DNA of 64,000 nt from Lagierella sp. (GTDB lineage Bacteria; Bacillota; Clostridia; Tissierellales; Peptoniphilaceae): NCBI RefSeq assembly GCF_029983815.1, contig NZ_JASBYU010000001.1:194250-258249 (forward strand). Direction: 5' to 3'. How positions within the stretch are numbered: the first letter of the stretch is position 1; each line of letters begins with the position of its first letter. Positions 8,872 to 17,553 of the stretch are shown in pieces. The notes beneath the pieces are model-generated. The model was given only the letters and a program-made list of their open reading frames with translations. It was not told the DNA's origin and searched no databases. The position numbers and the translations under genes are program-made.

Positions 8872-9479
8872 TGAATAAGAAATCTGTTATGTATCCTATT
8901 GTCTTTATGCTAATTTTATCAGCTGTCCTTGTGTTTATCTTAGCCTTTATAAATAAGATTACAACACCTATTGTAGAGTTCAATTCGGAAATAGAATTGA
9001 AGGATAAAATACTATATGTATTTAACATTCCTGTAGATTCTACAAATCCAGAAGAGATTGACAAGGTATTTTCTGAAAATATTGAGGAAAAAGACTATGA
9101 AGATACAAAATACTTTGTATATAACAAAGATGGAGAAGTTCAAGGATATGCTGTACCCTTTGTTGGCCCTGGCCTTTGGGGAACAATTACAGGATATCTG
9201 GGAGTTAATAAAGATTTTACCGAAACAACTGGTATAGAATTTGTAAGTCAAAGTGAAACGCCAGGACTTGGAGGTAGAATTTCCGAATCTCCATATAAGG
9301 AACAATATAGAGGAATCGACATCTCAAATCCTCAAGGAGATAAATATGTTATAAATAAGCCTGCCCAAGGTGGTAATGTCGATGCCATTGCAGGTGCAAC
9401 TCAAACTTCTACTTTTGTAACCGATATGGTAAATAAAAACTTAAAGGAATTTATACAAAAAGAAGGAGGGTCTAATTAA
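8871..9479 (+). CDS. nqrC: Nqr subunit C (FMN-binding, RnfG/NqrC family)
   Basis: 202 residues: one N-terminal membrane helix (about residues 7-27) and a large outward-facing FMN-binding domain. The domain has the conserved GLWG turn (GPGLWGTITGYLGV), SETPGLGGRI, and the flavinylation motif DAIAGATQTS at residues 171-180; T177 is the predicted FMN attachment site. The usual SGAT reads AGAT here, with Ala in place of Ser. In Nqr the subunit passes electrons from the NqrD/E iron-sulfur centre to the FMN of NqrB. Its ATG overlaps the nqrB stop by one base and its stop overlaps the nqrD start by one base. Confidence 0.92.
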   Translation: MNKKSVMYPIVFMLILSAVLVFILAFINKITTPIVEFNSEIELKDKILYVFNIPVDSTNPEEIDKVFSENIEEKDYEDTKYFVYNKDGEVQGYAVPFVGPGLWGTITGYLGVNKDFTETTGIEFVSQSETPGLGGRISESPYKEQYRGIDISNPQGDKYVINKPAQGGNVDAIAGATQTSTFVTDMVNKNLKEFIQKEGGSN

Positions 9480-10090
9480 TGAACAAATACAAAAAGATTA
9501 TTAAGTCTGGAATCATCACCGATAACCCAGTACTTATACAAGTAATCGGAATTTGCTCTGCTTTGGCGGTGACCAACCTGGCTTTAAACTCTTTAATAAT
9601 GGGTTTAGCCCTAACCTTTACCACTGCCCTCTCATCCTTCTTTATTTCATTACTAAAGGATATTACACCTAAACATATTAGGATGGTAGTGCAAGTATTT
9701 ATAATATCCTTCTTCGTAATAATAGTGGATATATTTTTAAAGGCCTATATGCCTTCCATGAGCAAGACCCTTGGACCCTATGTTGGGTTGATAATTACCA
9801 ACTGTATAATCATGGGAAGAGCGGAAGCCTATGCAATTTCTAACCCTCCATTAAATTCATTAGTGGATGGTTTTGCAGCGGGAATTGGATATACTTTGGT
9901 TTTACTAGCAGTATCCATTATAAGAGAAATATTGGGATTTGGTTCAATATTTGGCTTTAGAATAATGCCAGAAGGCTTTGTGCCATGGACTTTAATGGTA
10001 ATGCCACCAGGAGCATTCTTTATACTTCCTATAATAATGTGGATAGTTTATAACCTTGTAAATAAAAAGGAAGAGGTGAAAAAACAATGA
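9479..10090 (+). CDS. nqrD: Nqr subunit D (RnfE/NqrD family)
   Basis: 203 residues with six membrane helices. NqrD and NqrE are inverted homologues that together hold an intramembrane [2Fe-2S] cluster with two cysteines each; here C26 (VIGICSALAVT) and the Cys in ITNCIIMGRAEAYA are the matching positions. The motifs ITDNPVLIQ and NPPLNSLVDGFAAGIGYT are typical. The start overlaps the nqrC stop by one base, and the stop overlaps the nqrE start by four. Confidence 0.93.
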   Translation: MNKYKKIIKSGIITDNPVLIQVIGICSALAVTNLALNSLIMGLALTFTTALSSFFISLLKDITPKHIRMVVQVFIISFFVIIVDIFLKAYMPSMSKTLGPYVGLIITNCIIMGRAEAYAISNPPLNSLVDGFAAGIGYTLVLLAVSIIREILGFGSIFGFRIMPEGFVPWTLMVMPPGAFFILPIIMWIVYNLVNKKEEVKKQ

Positions 10091-10671
10091 CAATTCATCC
10101 ATTAGTTATTTTCTTTGCCTCAATCTTTACTTCCAATATGATATTTTCAAACTTTTTGGGAATGTGTTCCTTTATTGCCGTTAGTAAAGAAGTTGAGACT
10201 GCAACAGGCCTAGGAGTAGCAGTAACCTTTGTTTTAACTGTTACCACAGTTTTAAATTACTTTGTTTATCAACTACTAGAATATTTTGGATTAGAATACT
10301 TGAGATTTATCGTATTCATCATTGTAATTGCAGCCTTTGTTCAATTACTTGAAATGATATTGGAAAAATACGTAGAAAACCTATACTATGCCCTAGGAAT
10401 TTTCCTACCACTAATAACCGTAAACTGTGCCATTCTTGGTGTTTCACTTTTTATGGTAATCAGAGAGTATAATTTTATGCAATCCCTATTCTTTGGACTG
10501 GGTTCAGGTTTAGGTTGGGCATTGGCAATAATCTCAATGTCAGGTATTAGATCTAGAATAAATGAAAACTCCCTTCCTGAAGGACTAAGAGGCGCACCTA
10601 TAACCTTGATTATCACAGGTATAATGGCCCTTGCCTTTATAGGTTTCTCAGGAATAGTTTCCATATCGTAG
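10087..10671 (+). CDS. nqrE: Nqr subunit E (RnfA/NqrE family)
   Basis: 194 residues with six membrane helices, inverted partner of NqrD. C27 in LGMCSFIAVSK and the Cys in TVNCAILGVSLF are the expected [2Fe-2S] ligands. The sequence LGMCSF(I/L)AVSK is more like NqrE than RnfA, which supports an Nqr rather than Rnf assignment. Four-base overlap with nqrD and nine bases before nqrF. Confidence 0.93.
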   Translation: MTIHPLVIFFASIFTSNMIFSNFLGMCSFIAVSKEVETATGLGVAVTFVLTVTTVLNYFVYQLLEYFGLEYLRFIVFIIVIAAFVQLLEMILEKYVENLYYALGIFLPLITVNCAILGVSLFMVIREYNFMQSLFFGLGSGLGWALAIISMSGIRSRINENSLPEGLRGAPITLIITGIMALAFIGFSGIVSIS

Positions 10672-10679
10672 GTGATATT

Positions 10680-11795
10680 ATGAATATGATTTTAATTTCC
10701 ACAGGGATAGTAACGAGCATATCAGTTCTAATTGCCCTATTACTGACCCTGGCAGATAAATATATAGCAGATTATGGCGAAGTAAAAATAATAATCAACG
10801 ACGAAAAAGAATATGACGTAGAAGGAGGACAGTCTCTACTTTCCTCATTGGTAGCACAAAAAATCTTTATTCCTTCCGCTTGTGGAGGTAAAGGTTCCTG
10901 TGGATACTGTAAAGTAAAGGTACTAGATGGAGCAGGTCCAGTTCTTGCGACTGAAAAACCTTGGCTTAGCCCAGAGGAATTACAGGACAATGTCAGACTT
11001 TCTTGTCAGGTTAAAGTTAAATCCGATATGCATATTCAAATACCAGAAGAGTTGTTCAATGTAAAAGAATATGAAATGACTCTTGTGGAAAAAGAACCTA
11101 TGACGGATAAGATAGTACGTCTTAGATTCGAACTTCCTGAAGGAGAGACTATAAACTTCAAACCTGGTCAATTTATGCAGATTAAAACCATACCATACCC
11201 TTCTGGTGAAGGATATGAAGGTTGTGACGAGGAAGTCTTTAGAGCCTATTCAGTGGCATCCTCCATCAAGGATACAAAACATGTGGAGTTCTTAATTGGA
11301 TACACCATGGGAATTTGTTCAACCTATGTACACAAGGTGCTAAAAGTAGGCGATAAGGTCTTAATAAACGGTCCTTATGGCGATTTTTACTATCACGATG
11401 ACGATAGTGAAGAGATTTTACTAATAGCAGCAGGTACAGGTTTTGCACCTATTAGGTCTATTCTAAATCACATGCGAGACAATGATATTAAAAAGAAAAC
11501 CAGATTCTACTTTGGCGCTAGAACACCATCAGATCTATTCTTAGTCGATGAGATGAAACAATTTGAAAAAGATCTCTATGACTTTAAATTTATGCCTACA
11601 CTTTCTAGAACCACCCCTGAACATAATTGGGATGGAGACACAGGTCGTGTAAATAATTCTATTGATAAATATGTAGATGAAGACACAACCTACACAGCTT
11701 ACCTATGTGGTAGCCCTAGGATGATAGAAGGTATTGTAAAGTCACTTGGTGAAAAGAAAGTTCCAGCGGATAGAATCTTCTATGATGAATTCTAG
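10680..11795 (+). CDS. nqrF: Nqr subunit F, NADH dehydrogenase with [2Fe-2S] and FAD
   Basis: 371 residues. Order of domains: one N-terminal membrane helix (3-24), a plant-type [2Fe-2S] ferredoxin domain (about 34-125) with ligands C68, C74, C77 and C109, then a ferredoxin-NADP+ reductase-type module. FAD is bound by the RAYSVAS motif and NAD by the GTGFAPIRS and CGSPRM motifs; the C-terminus ends YDEF like other NqrF proteins. It oxidises NADH and feeds electrons to the NqrD/E cluster. Slightly shorter than Vibrio NqrF (about 408). This subunit is what separates Nqr from Rnf. A strong terminator follows 18 bases after the stop, and no further subunit gene follows. Confidence 0.93.
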   Translation: MNMILISTGIVTSISVLIALLLTLADKYIADYGEVKIIINDEKEYDVEGGQSLLSSLVAQKIFIPSACGGKGSCGYCKVKVLDGAGPVLATEKPWLSPEELQDNVRLSCQVKVKSDMHIQIPEELFNVKEYEMTLVEKEPMTDKIVRLRFELPEGETINFKPGQFMQIKTIPYPSGEGYEGCDEEVFRAYSVASSIKDTKHVEFLIGYTMGICSTYVHKVLKVGDKVLINGPYGDFYYHDDDSEEILLIAAGTGFAPIRSILNHMRDNDIKKKTRFYFGARTPSDLFLVDEMKQFEKDLYDFKFMPTLSRTTPEHNWDGDTGRVNNSIDKYVDEDTTYTAYLCGSPRMIEGIVKSLGEKKVPADRIFYDEF

Positions 11796-11813
11796 TAATC
11801 TATTTTGGGTACT

Positions 11814-11843
11814 AAAAAAGTCCGGAATAACCGGACTTTTTTT
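11814..11843. terminator. Bidirectional terminator between nqrF and the antiporter gene
   Basis: AAAGTCCGG-AATAA-CCGGACTTT, a perfect stem flanked by an A run on the left and a T run on the right, so it can end both the rightward nqr transcript and the leftward antiporter transcript. Confidence 0.92.
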
Positions 11844-11868
11844 AATGTAGAATATACAGTTTTATAAA

Positions 11869-13446
11869 TCATTCTCTAATAATAACAATTTTGTCCTCTG
11901 GATGTAAAATTGTATCACCTGTTGGTACGATGACTCCACCCTCTTTTCTCTGTAACATTATAATGAGTTCAGTATCCTTCATTTTTATCTCCGACACCTT
12001 TTTGTTTGACCAAGGATGGTTTTTTGCTAAAGTTATCTCCGTTAAGTCATGTCCAGTTTTATCGAAATGAGTCTCTCCCCCTAAAACCACAATGTCCCCT
12101 TCTTTTATAACAGTATTTCCCTTTGCAACTAAAGTCTTATTGTCTCTTTCTATTTTTGCCACAATAATATTAAAAGTATGAGTTAAATCCTTAATACGTC
12201 GTCCTATCCACCTATTTCCTGGTTTTATCTCCGTTTGAATAAAGCCTAGATCCGACTTATCTTGATAATAGTTAAAAGTCTTTAAAACGGTATCATTAGG
12301 TTCTAACATGGATAAAACCCTAGTTCCAATTGGCATCAATGACCCTTGAATGAAGGAAGAAAACAAACAAATTCCAAAGACTATATGAAATATGTCAATG
12401 GAAATATCAACTTTACTATTGACCACCATTATGGCGAAGGCAATTGCAGCAGCTCCCCTAAGTCCCGCTAGAGAGATTATTCCTAGTTGTTTCTTATCCA
12501 GTTTAAAGGGAATCATCAAGCCAAAAACTGTCAATGGTCTGATTACTAGCGCCATGGCAATCATTATGATTAGGGAAATTGGCAATACTTTTAATAGTAT
12601 GTCTATATTAGATAAAAATCCTAATAAAAAGAATAATCCAATTTGAACTAGGGATGACAGTCCATCATAGAAGAAAACTATATCCCTTTTTCCATGAAAT
12701 TGCTTATTTCCAATATATATCCCAAGTATGTAAAGAGCTAAGTATCCATTTCCTCCCATTAACTCAGTAAGACTAAAGGTTCCAAACATTATAGCAGCAA
12801 ATAAAACAACCAATAGGCCATCGTCTCTTAAATGATTCATATTGACAATTTTTAAAAGAAAAAAACCAATTAAAAAGCCTAAACCTATTCCAAAAATAAC
12901 CTGTTTAAAAATAAGAAGGGGCACAGAGATTTCTTGTCCTGCAATTATCGTTAGAAAAACCATTGTCATAGTATAGGCAGCCGGGTCGTTGGAACCACTT
13001 TCTAGCTCCAAAAAGGGTGCTGTATTGTATTTCAAATTCAAATTCTTTGAGACTAAAATTGAAGATACGGAGGCATAGTCTGTAGATCCTACGACAGAAC
13101 CAAGTAACATCGCTTCATAAAGATCGAAATTTAAGAAAAAGTAGCAAAATGCTCCTGTGAGTAGCGCAGTTACTACAACCCCTAAACTAGATAAGACGAT
13201 GGCAGGTTTAGAAACAGGTTTTGCCATGGTCCAATTGGTCCCAAATCCACCATAGAACATAATTATCATTAAAGAAACTTTCGCAATCTTATCGGATAAC
13301 TCAAAGTCAGAAAAATTATATCCTAAAAAGTTGAAGGACATTCCAAGAAGTATAAATAACAAAAGGGATGGCAATCCCACTCTATCAGAAAATCTATGGC
13401 CAAGGAGGGCCAATAGAAGCACCAAAGTAATAATTAGTAAGTTCAT
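11869..13446 (-). CDS. CvrA/NhaP2-type K+(Na+)/H+ antiporter with C-terminal RCK domain
   Basis: 525 residues. The first ~385 form a CPA1-type antiporter core of about twelve helices; the ion-binding region SGSNDPAAYTMT (near residues 151-162) carries the ND motif expected for electroneutral CPA1 exchangers. The remaining ~140 residues are cytoplasmic: a linker and a TrkA_C/RCK_C regulatory domain (IKEGDIVVLGG), followed by a second TrkA_C-like stretch (KVSEIKMKDTELIIMLQRK). This layout is that of CvrA/NhaP2, a potassium/proton antiporter gated by cytoplasmic ligands or pH. Na+ versus K+ preference cannot be read from sequence. It sits next to ion-pumping nqr but on the opposite strand, separated by a bidirectional terminator. 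Confidence 0.88.
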   Translation of the reverse strand: MNLLIITLVLLLALLGHRFSDRVGLPSLLLFILLGMSFNFLGYNFSDFELSDKIAKVSLMIIMFYGGFGTNWTMAKPVSKPAIVLSSLGVVVTALLTGAFCYFFLNFDLYEAMLLGSVVGSTDYASVSSILVSKNLNLKYNTAPFLELESGSNDPAAYTMTMVFLTIIAGQEISVPLLIFKQVIFGIGLGFLIGFFLLKIVNMNHLRDDGLLVVLFAAIMFGTFSLTELMGGNGYLALYILGIYIGNKQFHGKRDIVFFYDGLSSLVQIGLFFLLGFLSNIDILLKVLPISLIIMIAMALVIRPLTVFGLMIPFKLDKKQLGIISLAGLRGAAAIAFAIMVVNSKVDISIDIFHIVFGICLFSSFIQGSLMPIGTRVLSMLEPNDTVLKTFNYYQDKSDLGFIQTEIKPGNRWIGRRIKDLTHTFNIIVAKIERDNKTLVAKGNTVIKEGDIVVLGGETHFDKTGHDLTEITLAKNHPWSNKKVSEIKMKDTELIIMLQRKEGGVIVPTGDTILHPEDKIVIIRE

Positions 13447-13557
13447 AACACAATCCTTTCTCCCCAGTTATTATAGCATATAAATACTTTAAGACTTGTA
13501 GACTACAGTCCCCGAAGGATATTTCTCTTTCCCTTTGCATAGAAAAAGAATTTTCCA

Positions 13558-14922
13558 TTAATTACTTTTGGCACTTTTGACATATATTTTAATACTATCC
13601 TTTATACTTTCAAATTTTTTCGTTTCCATTGTGGTTTCATATCCTCCCTCTACTTTATACATATCGAAGATGCCACCTTTTGAAAGCCAAATATAGGAAT
13701 AGGTCTCGTCTGTGTTCAAATTTATCTTTGTTAAGGTTTTGCCCTTATCTACTTTAATGTCCTCATCCTCTAAGTCCAGTTCATCATAATCTTCTTCAGA
13801 TAAGTTATCCAAAGAAGGATTAAAGTCTATGGCTTTCATTCTCTCTAAATCAAAGTAATTTTCTATAACCGTATACTCTGCAACTTCAAAGATTACACAT
13901 TCAGGCTGGAAAATATTAAAATAATAGGGAAATTCGATAATATTTTGGTAGTCATGAACGTGGATATATTCATTAAATGCATTTATAAAGTATTTATATC
14001 CCAATTTATTCATATAACTTCCTTGAAAAACCAAGGCTTTAGGGGTGTTCTCCACATTTTTGGACTCATTTATAAAATATCCAAATCCAGGATAGGAAGG
14101 ATTAATTTTAAGCTCGGAAAAATAATCCTCATATAAACTCTTTGGTTTTTGCTTTAATTTCAATTTCAGAACAGTCTCGTCAATTGGAAACTTTGAGACT
14201 AAAAGAGATTTTTCCAAAGTTTTTGTTTGAATAAATTCATCCAACTTATTTATATGGATATTTTCATTTTTTTCTTTTAATTTCTCTAAAATGGCATTAC
14301 TGCCATAAAATGCACCTATATCATTCCAATGATTTGCATCATATTTAATATTAAACCCTTGAATGCCCTTATCCCTTAGCTCCACCATGGTCCCAGTATT
14401 GTCCAAGTAGTCTATATTTCGTCTTTCTAATTCCTTAAAAAATAGATCCACCCACTGTCTATTATAGTTGACCCCTTCTGCTATCTTGTCTTGATAAATA
14501 GCAGGCTTTGCAGGATTGAACACAAATAGAAAGGGGATATTCCTTTCTTGACAATAATGCTGAACTTTTTCTATCATATCAGCAAAAATCATATGAAAAT
14601 CACCAAAATCATTACTAGTACTTACTCCCCCACCAAATACATAACCATCTTTTCCATAGGTATATGACGGATGTACCATCTTATTAAATAGTCTATCATT
14701 TAAAACCGTATAGGATGTTATCATCTCATCTCTAAATCCTAATCTATCGTTTACATAGGATTCAATATTTTGTGTTAAATCTCCTTCTAGGGTAAATGGA
14801 TTTTCCGTTAAGGCCCTATTATCTATCTGGGATATGGAATTTGGTTTTATATTAAAAGCCATTAGAGGCGCCAATATAATTAAGATAAACAAAATTATAA
14901 AAATTAATTTAAACTTTTTCAT
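13558..14922 (-). CDS. AlgX/DHHW-family SGNH-like protein, partner of the MBOAT acyltransferase
   Basis: 454 residues with an N-terminal membrane anchor (residues 4-23) and an extracytoplasmic SGNH-hydrolase-like domain. The motifs seen in the AlgJ/AlgX/DHHW group are present: NRALTENPF, a YTYGKDGYVFGG turn, FNPAKPAIY, and DANHWND near residue 197, which carries the Asp-x-x-His pair typical of the catalytic site. In known systems an MBOAT protein moves an acetyl group across the membrane and an AlgJ/AlgX-like protein places it on a polysaccharide. The gene starts 13 bases after the MBOAT gene and belongs to the same transcript. The polymer modified is not identifiable from this locus. Confidence 0.82.
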   Translation of the reverse strand: MKKFKLIFIILFILIILAPLMAFNIKPNSISQIDNRALTENPFTLEGDLTQNIESYVNDRLGFRDEMITSYTVLNDRLFNKMVHPSYTYGKDGYVFGGGVSTSNDFGDFHMIFADMIEKVQHYCQERNIPFLFVFNPAKPAIYQDKIAEGVNYNRQWVDLFFKELERRNIDYLDNTGTMVELRDKGIQGFNIKYDANHWNDIGAFYGSNAILEKLKEKNENIHINKLDEFIQTKTLEKSLLVSKFPIDETVLKLKLKQKPKSLYEDYFSELKINPSYPGFGYFINESKNVENTPKALVFQGSYMNKLGYKYFINAFNEYIHVHDYQNIIEFPYYFNIFQPECVIFEVAEYTVIENYFDLERMKAIDFNPSLDNLSEEDYDELDLEDEDIKVDKGKTLTKINLNTDETYSYIWLSKGGIFDMYKVEGGYETTMETKKFESIKDSIKIYVKSAKSN

Positions 14923-14935
14923 AATTAACCCTTTC

Positions 14936-16426
14936 TTAGTATTGGAAATAAATAAATGGACTGTAGGTGGAATTTACCATGAATAAAATGGATATAATAA
15001 AAAGTCCGATAAAGACTATCTCTTTTATTGCATATCCCATTGGTTTCTTCACAAAATTCTTATATTTTTCTTGTATACTTGGCAAACCAAAGACCGTTGC
15101 TCCAATAACTCCCATAATTACCAAAAAGATCATTCTATTATCAAAGTAATATCTCCAAGTATATGGAATATTTTCAAAGGAAACTCTTCCAAACATAATT
15201 TTAAACCATCTGGTAAATTCGGAAAAACTACTAAATCTAAATAATTCCCAGCTGAAAAAAGTGATGGTCATAGCGTATAACCACTTTATTATTTTAGGAG
15301 TTTTCTTATACCAATTTTTTTGTGATACAAGCTTTTCTATTATATTACAAAGCCCATTTACCATTCCCCATAGCATATAGGTCCAACCTGCTCCATGCCA
15401 AATACCTGTAAGGGTAAAAACTATAGCAACATTTAAAATTGTACGTCTTTCCGACCTTCTGCTTCCTCCCAATGGAAAATATACATATTCTCTAAACCAT
15501 TTTCCCAATGAAATATGCCATCTTCTCCAAAATTCTGTAATTGACTGGGACAAATATGGAAAATTGAAATTTTCTTGAAAATCAAAACCCATCAAATTTG
15601 ATAATCCTAAAGCGATATCTGAATACCCAGAAAAATCGAAGTATATCTGTAACATATACAACAATGCAACTCCCCAAGAAGTTGGTACATCGATTGCATC
15701 CGATGCTAAAGCTATACATTCTCCAAAGGTGTCGGCAAGAATCAACTTCTTGGAAAAACCTATCATTATCCTATTTATTCCACTTGAAAAAGAATCAACA
15801 TCGATTTTTCTTACATATATTTCCCTTGAAAAGTCCTTCCATAATACTATTGGACCTGAAATCACCTTTGGGAAAAATAACAGATAAAGTGCACAGTCAA
15901 TTAAGCTTCCTGCACTAGCGTCTCCTCTATAGATGTCGACCAAGTAGGATATGGCGCTAAAAGTTATAAAGGATATTCCTAAAGGTGCTAAGTAAGACTT
16001 CGCCTTTATACCATCTCTAAATAAAAAGTTCCAAGCTTGAGCTATAAGTCCAGTGTATTTAAAATGAATCAATACAAATAAAACAATAACTATAGATAAA
16101 AATAATATTGGTAGGGCTGCAGTTATTTTTTGGTTATTTTCACCTTCGCCATTAACTGTCATAGCCACACTGAAATTCTTGTACTTTTCAATTGCCTTCC
16201 CTAAAAAGAAAACGGTAAATATATAGATTAAAAATCGAAAACTATCACTAAAAAAAGCCCAACTATAAAAGACAAAGCTTATTCCAATAATAGTCAGGTC
16301 TTCAATCCTATATTTTTCTAAAAAATGTGAAAAAGTTTTATTTAAACCTAAAAATCTTATTCCATGGTACAAAATCATACTCAATGGAAAAAATATAAAA
16401 AGAAAAGTCTGCGTTGTAAAAGACAT
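14936..16426 (-). CDS. MBOAT-family O-acyltransferase (AlgI/DltB/PatA-like)
   Basis: 496 residues with about ten membrane helices. The MBOAT core shows FDFSGYSDIALGLSNLMG, FWRRWHISLGKWFREYVY and GIWHGAGWTYM, with the invariant His near residue 344. The protein should transfer acyl groups (usually acetyl) from a cytoplasmic donor to the outer face of the membrane. Paired with the downstream AlgX/DHHW protein, it most likely O-acetylates a secreted or wall polysaccharide. It is not DltB: no dltA, dltC or dltD genes are nearby. First gene of a two-gene operon. Confidence 0.92.
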   Translation of the reverse strand: MSFTTQTFLFIFFPLSMILYHGIRFLGLNKTFSHFLEKYRIEDLTIIGISFVFYSWAFFSDSFRFLIYIFTVFFLGKAIEKYKNFSVAMTVNGEGENNQKITAALPILFLSIVIVLFVLIHFKYTGLIAQAWNFLFRDGIKAKSYLAPLGISFITFSAISYLVDIYRGDASAGSLIDCALYLLFFPKVISGPIVLWKDFSREIYVRKIDVDSFSSGINRIMIGFSKKLILADTFGECIALASDAIDVPTSWGVALLYMLQIYFDFSGYSDIALGLSNLMGFDFQENFNFPYLSQSITEFWRRWHISLGKWFREYVYFPLGGSRRSERRTILNVAIVFTLTGIWHGAGWTYMLWGMVNGLCNIIEKLVSQKNWYKKTPKIIKWLYAMTITFFSWELFRFSSFSEFTRWFKIMFGRVSFENIPYTWRYYFDNRMIFLVIMGVIGATVFGLPSIQEKYKNFVKKPMGYAIKEIVFIGLFIISILFMVNSTYSPFIYFQY

Positions 16427-16543
16427 AAAAAACTCCTTTAATATGACCTTGTATAATCTACTAGAAAATACAAATTTTTCAGCATAAAAAGAAATTTATT
16501 TACTGCTGATAAAATATTATATCATATTTAGATAAATCAAGCA

Positions 16544-16576
16544 CCCATCCCACACCCTATATGAGTGAAAGATGGG
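16544..16576 (-). terminator. Hairpin after the DUF924 gene
   Basis: CCCATC pairs with GATGGG; inside the loop CAC pairs with GTG. It lies 35 bases after the DUF924 stop on the minus strand. The downstream sequence TTGATTTAT is only moderately T-rich, so termination is plausible but not certain. Confidence 0.5.
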
Positions 16577-16610
16577 CACCTTTCCTTACAATAGGATTAA
16601 AATCCTATAA

Positions 16611-17171
16611 TTATTTATTTTCCTTTTTTCTATAGAATCCATCTTTATTAATTTTAAGTGCTTCTATCTCTTCTGGAGTTGATTCTCTATTTAAATCGTA
16701 GTTTTGATATGGATAGCGTCCAAATCTTTTTAATACCTCTAAATGTGCATCCTCAAAGTGTAAGGTATCTTCACCAAGTTCTTCAAAATATGGTCTTGCC
16801 CACTTATGAAGCTCTAATGATTCTGAATGCATAAAAGGTAATAATGCAAACTTTTTCTCATCTTCTGAAAGTTCTTCATAGTCATCACTTAAAACCAATT
16901 CCTGAGCAAGGGCAATGGCCATCTTATCCTGTGTATAGGTTCTAATATCATGTCTAAACATATTTCTTGAAAACTGGTCCAACACGATTATCTCGGCAAG
17001 TCTACCTTTTGGATTATCACGCCACCCTACTAAAAGACCTTCTTTAGCTTTCTCCCATGTGTCTAAAAACTTATCTTCAATCAATTTGTCAAAGTCTTCA
17101 TCTTCGTCAAACTGCTTATCAATATTTTCTGGTGCAAACCAAAAATCTAATACATCATTATAATCTTTCAT
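16611..17171 (-). CDS. DUF924 family protein
   Basis: 186 residues, full length for the family. Typical features: DVLDFWFAPEN at the N-terminus, LAEIIVLDQFSRNMFR, LPFMHSESLELH and the C-terminal FGRYPYQNYDLNRESTPEE. The family adopts a TPR-like all-helical fold; its function is not established, and it is presumably cytoplasmic. AGGGTGA lies five bases before the ATG. It stands alone between two terminator-like hairpins, so it is likely monocistronic. Confidence 0.9.
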   Translation of the reverse strand: MKDYNDVLDFWFAPENIDKQFDEDEDFDKLIEDKFLDTWEKAKEGLLVGWRDNPKGRLAEIIVLDQFSRNMFRHDIRTYTQDKMAIALAQELVLSDDYEELSEDEKKFALLPFMHSESLELHKWARPYFEELGEDTLHFEDAHLEVLKRFGRYPYQNYDLNRESTPEEIEALKINKDGFYRKKENK

Positions 17172-17226
17172 TTTATCACCCTATTGTTTTATACCCATTA
17201 TTAAAAACTTGTGTTGGTATTAAAAT

Positions 17227-17251
17227 TCAAAAAAGTCCTCATTCGAGGACT
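17227..17251 (-). terminator. Terminator after the ribbon-helix-helix gene
   Basis: On the minus strand AGTCCTC-GAAT-GAGGACT (7-bp perfect stem) is followed by six T. It starts five bases after the stop codon of the small regulator gene. Confidence 0.92.
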
Positions 17252-17255
17252 CTTT

Positions 17256-17444
17256 CTATTTTTTACTACTTATTTCTTCATAAAGTTTTTCAACGCCTAA
17301 TCTAAGAATCTCAGACTTGTTATATCCTAACTCCTTAGAACAAAACTCTATCTTATCGAGATCTTTCTGGGAAACCCTCAAATTTAAAGTTTTGTTTCTT
17401 AAGCGCGCTTCTCGTTTTGCTAGATAACCATTTTCTTCTACCAT
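17256..17444 (-). CDS. Small ribbon-helix-helix (CopG/Arc-like) DNA-binding protein
   Basis: 62 residues. After a basic N-terminus, LNLRVSQKDLDKIEF is a beta strand plus helix A, and LGYNKSEILRLGVEKLYEEI forms the turn and helix B of a ribbon-helix-helix fold; proteins of this type bind DNA as dimers or tetramers of dimers on short inverted or tandem repeats. The start is supported only by a weak ribosome-binding site; a strong GGGGAGGG lies 32 or more bases upstream, separated by a small GCCT/AGGC hairpin. There is no toxin gene next to it, so a solitary autoregulator is more likely than an antitoxin. Its promoter carries a matching palindrome (see 17554-17582). Confidence 0.75.
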   Translation of the reverse strand: MVEENGYLAKREARLRNKTLNLRVSQKDLDKIEFCSKELGYNKSEILRLGVEKLYEEISSKK

Positions 17445-17553
17445 AATAACAACGCCTGTAAAGGCTTTTTCTCACCCTCCCCACTTCAATAATTTTCTTA
17501 ATTGCCTTAACCTAATCTATACTATACCGGCGTATAAATTAGATTTCATTACT

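Noticed and set aside
7894..11795. Rnf complex (rnfDGEA)
   Set aside because: The last gene is an NqrF-type [2Fe-2S]/FAD/NADH reductase and no rnfB or rnfC is present; NqrE also has the LGMCSF motif.
14936..16426. DltB (D-alanylation of teichoic acid)
   Set aside because: The protein is an MBOAT, but dltA, dltC and dltD are absent and the partner is an AlgX/DHHW protein.
16436..16540. Small gene between MBOAT and DUF924
   Set aside because: AT-rich sequence with no start plus ribosome-binding site and no coding pattern.
17256..17444. Toxin-antitoxin module
   Set aside because: The ribbon-helix-helix protein has no adjacent small toxin gene on either side; the next gene upstream is arginine deiminase.
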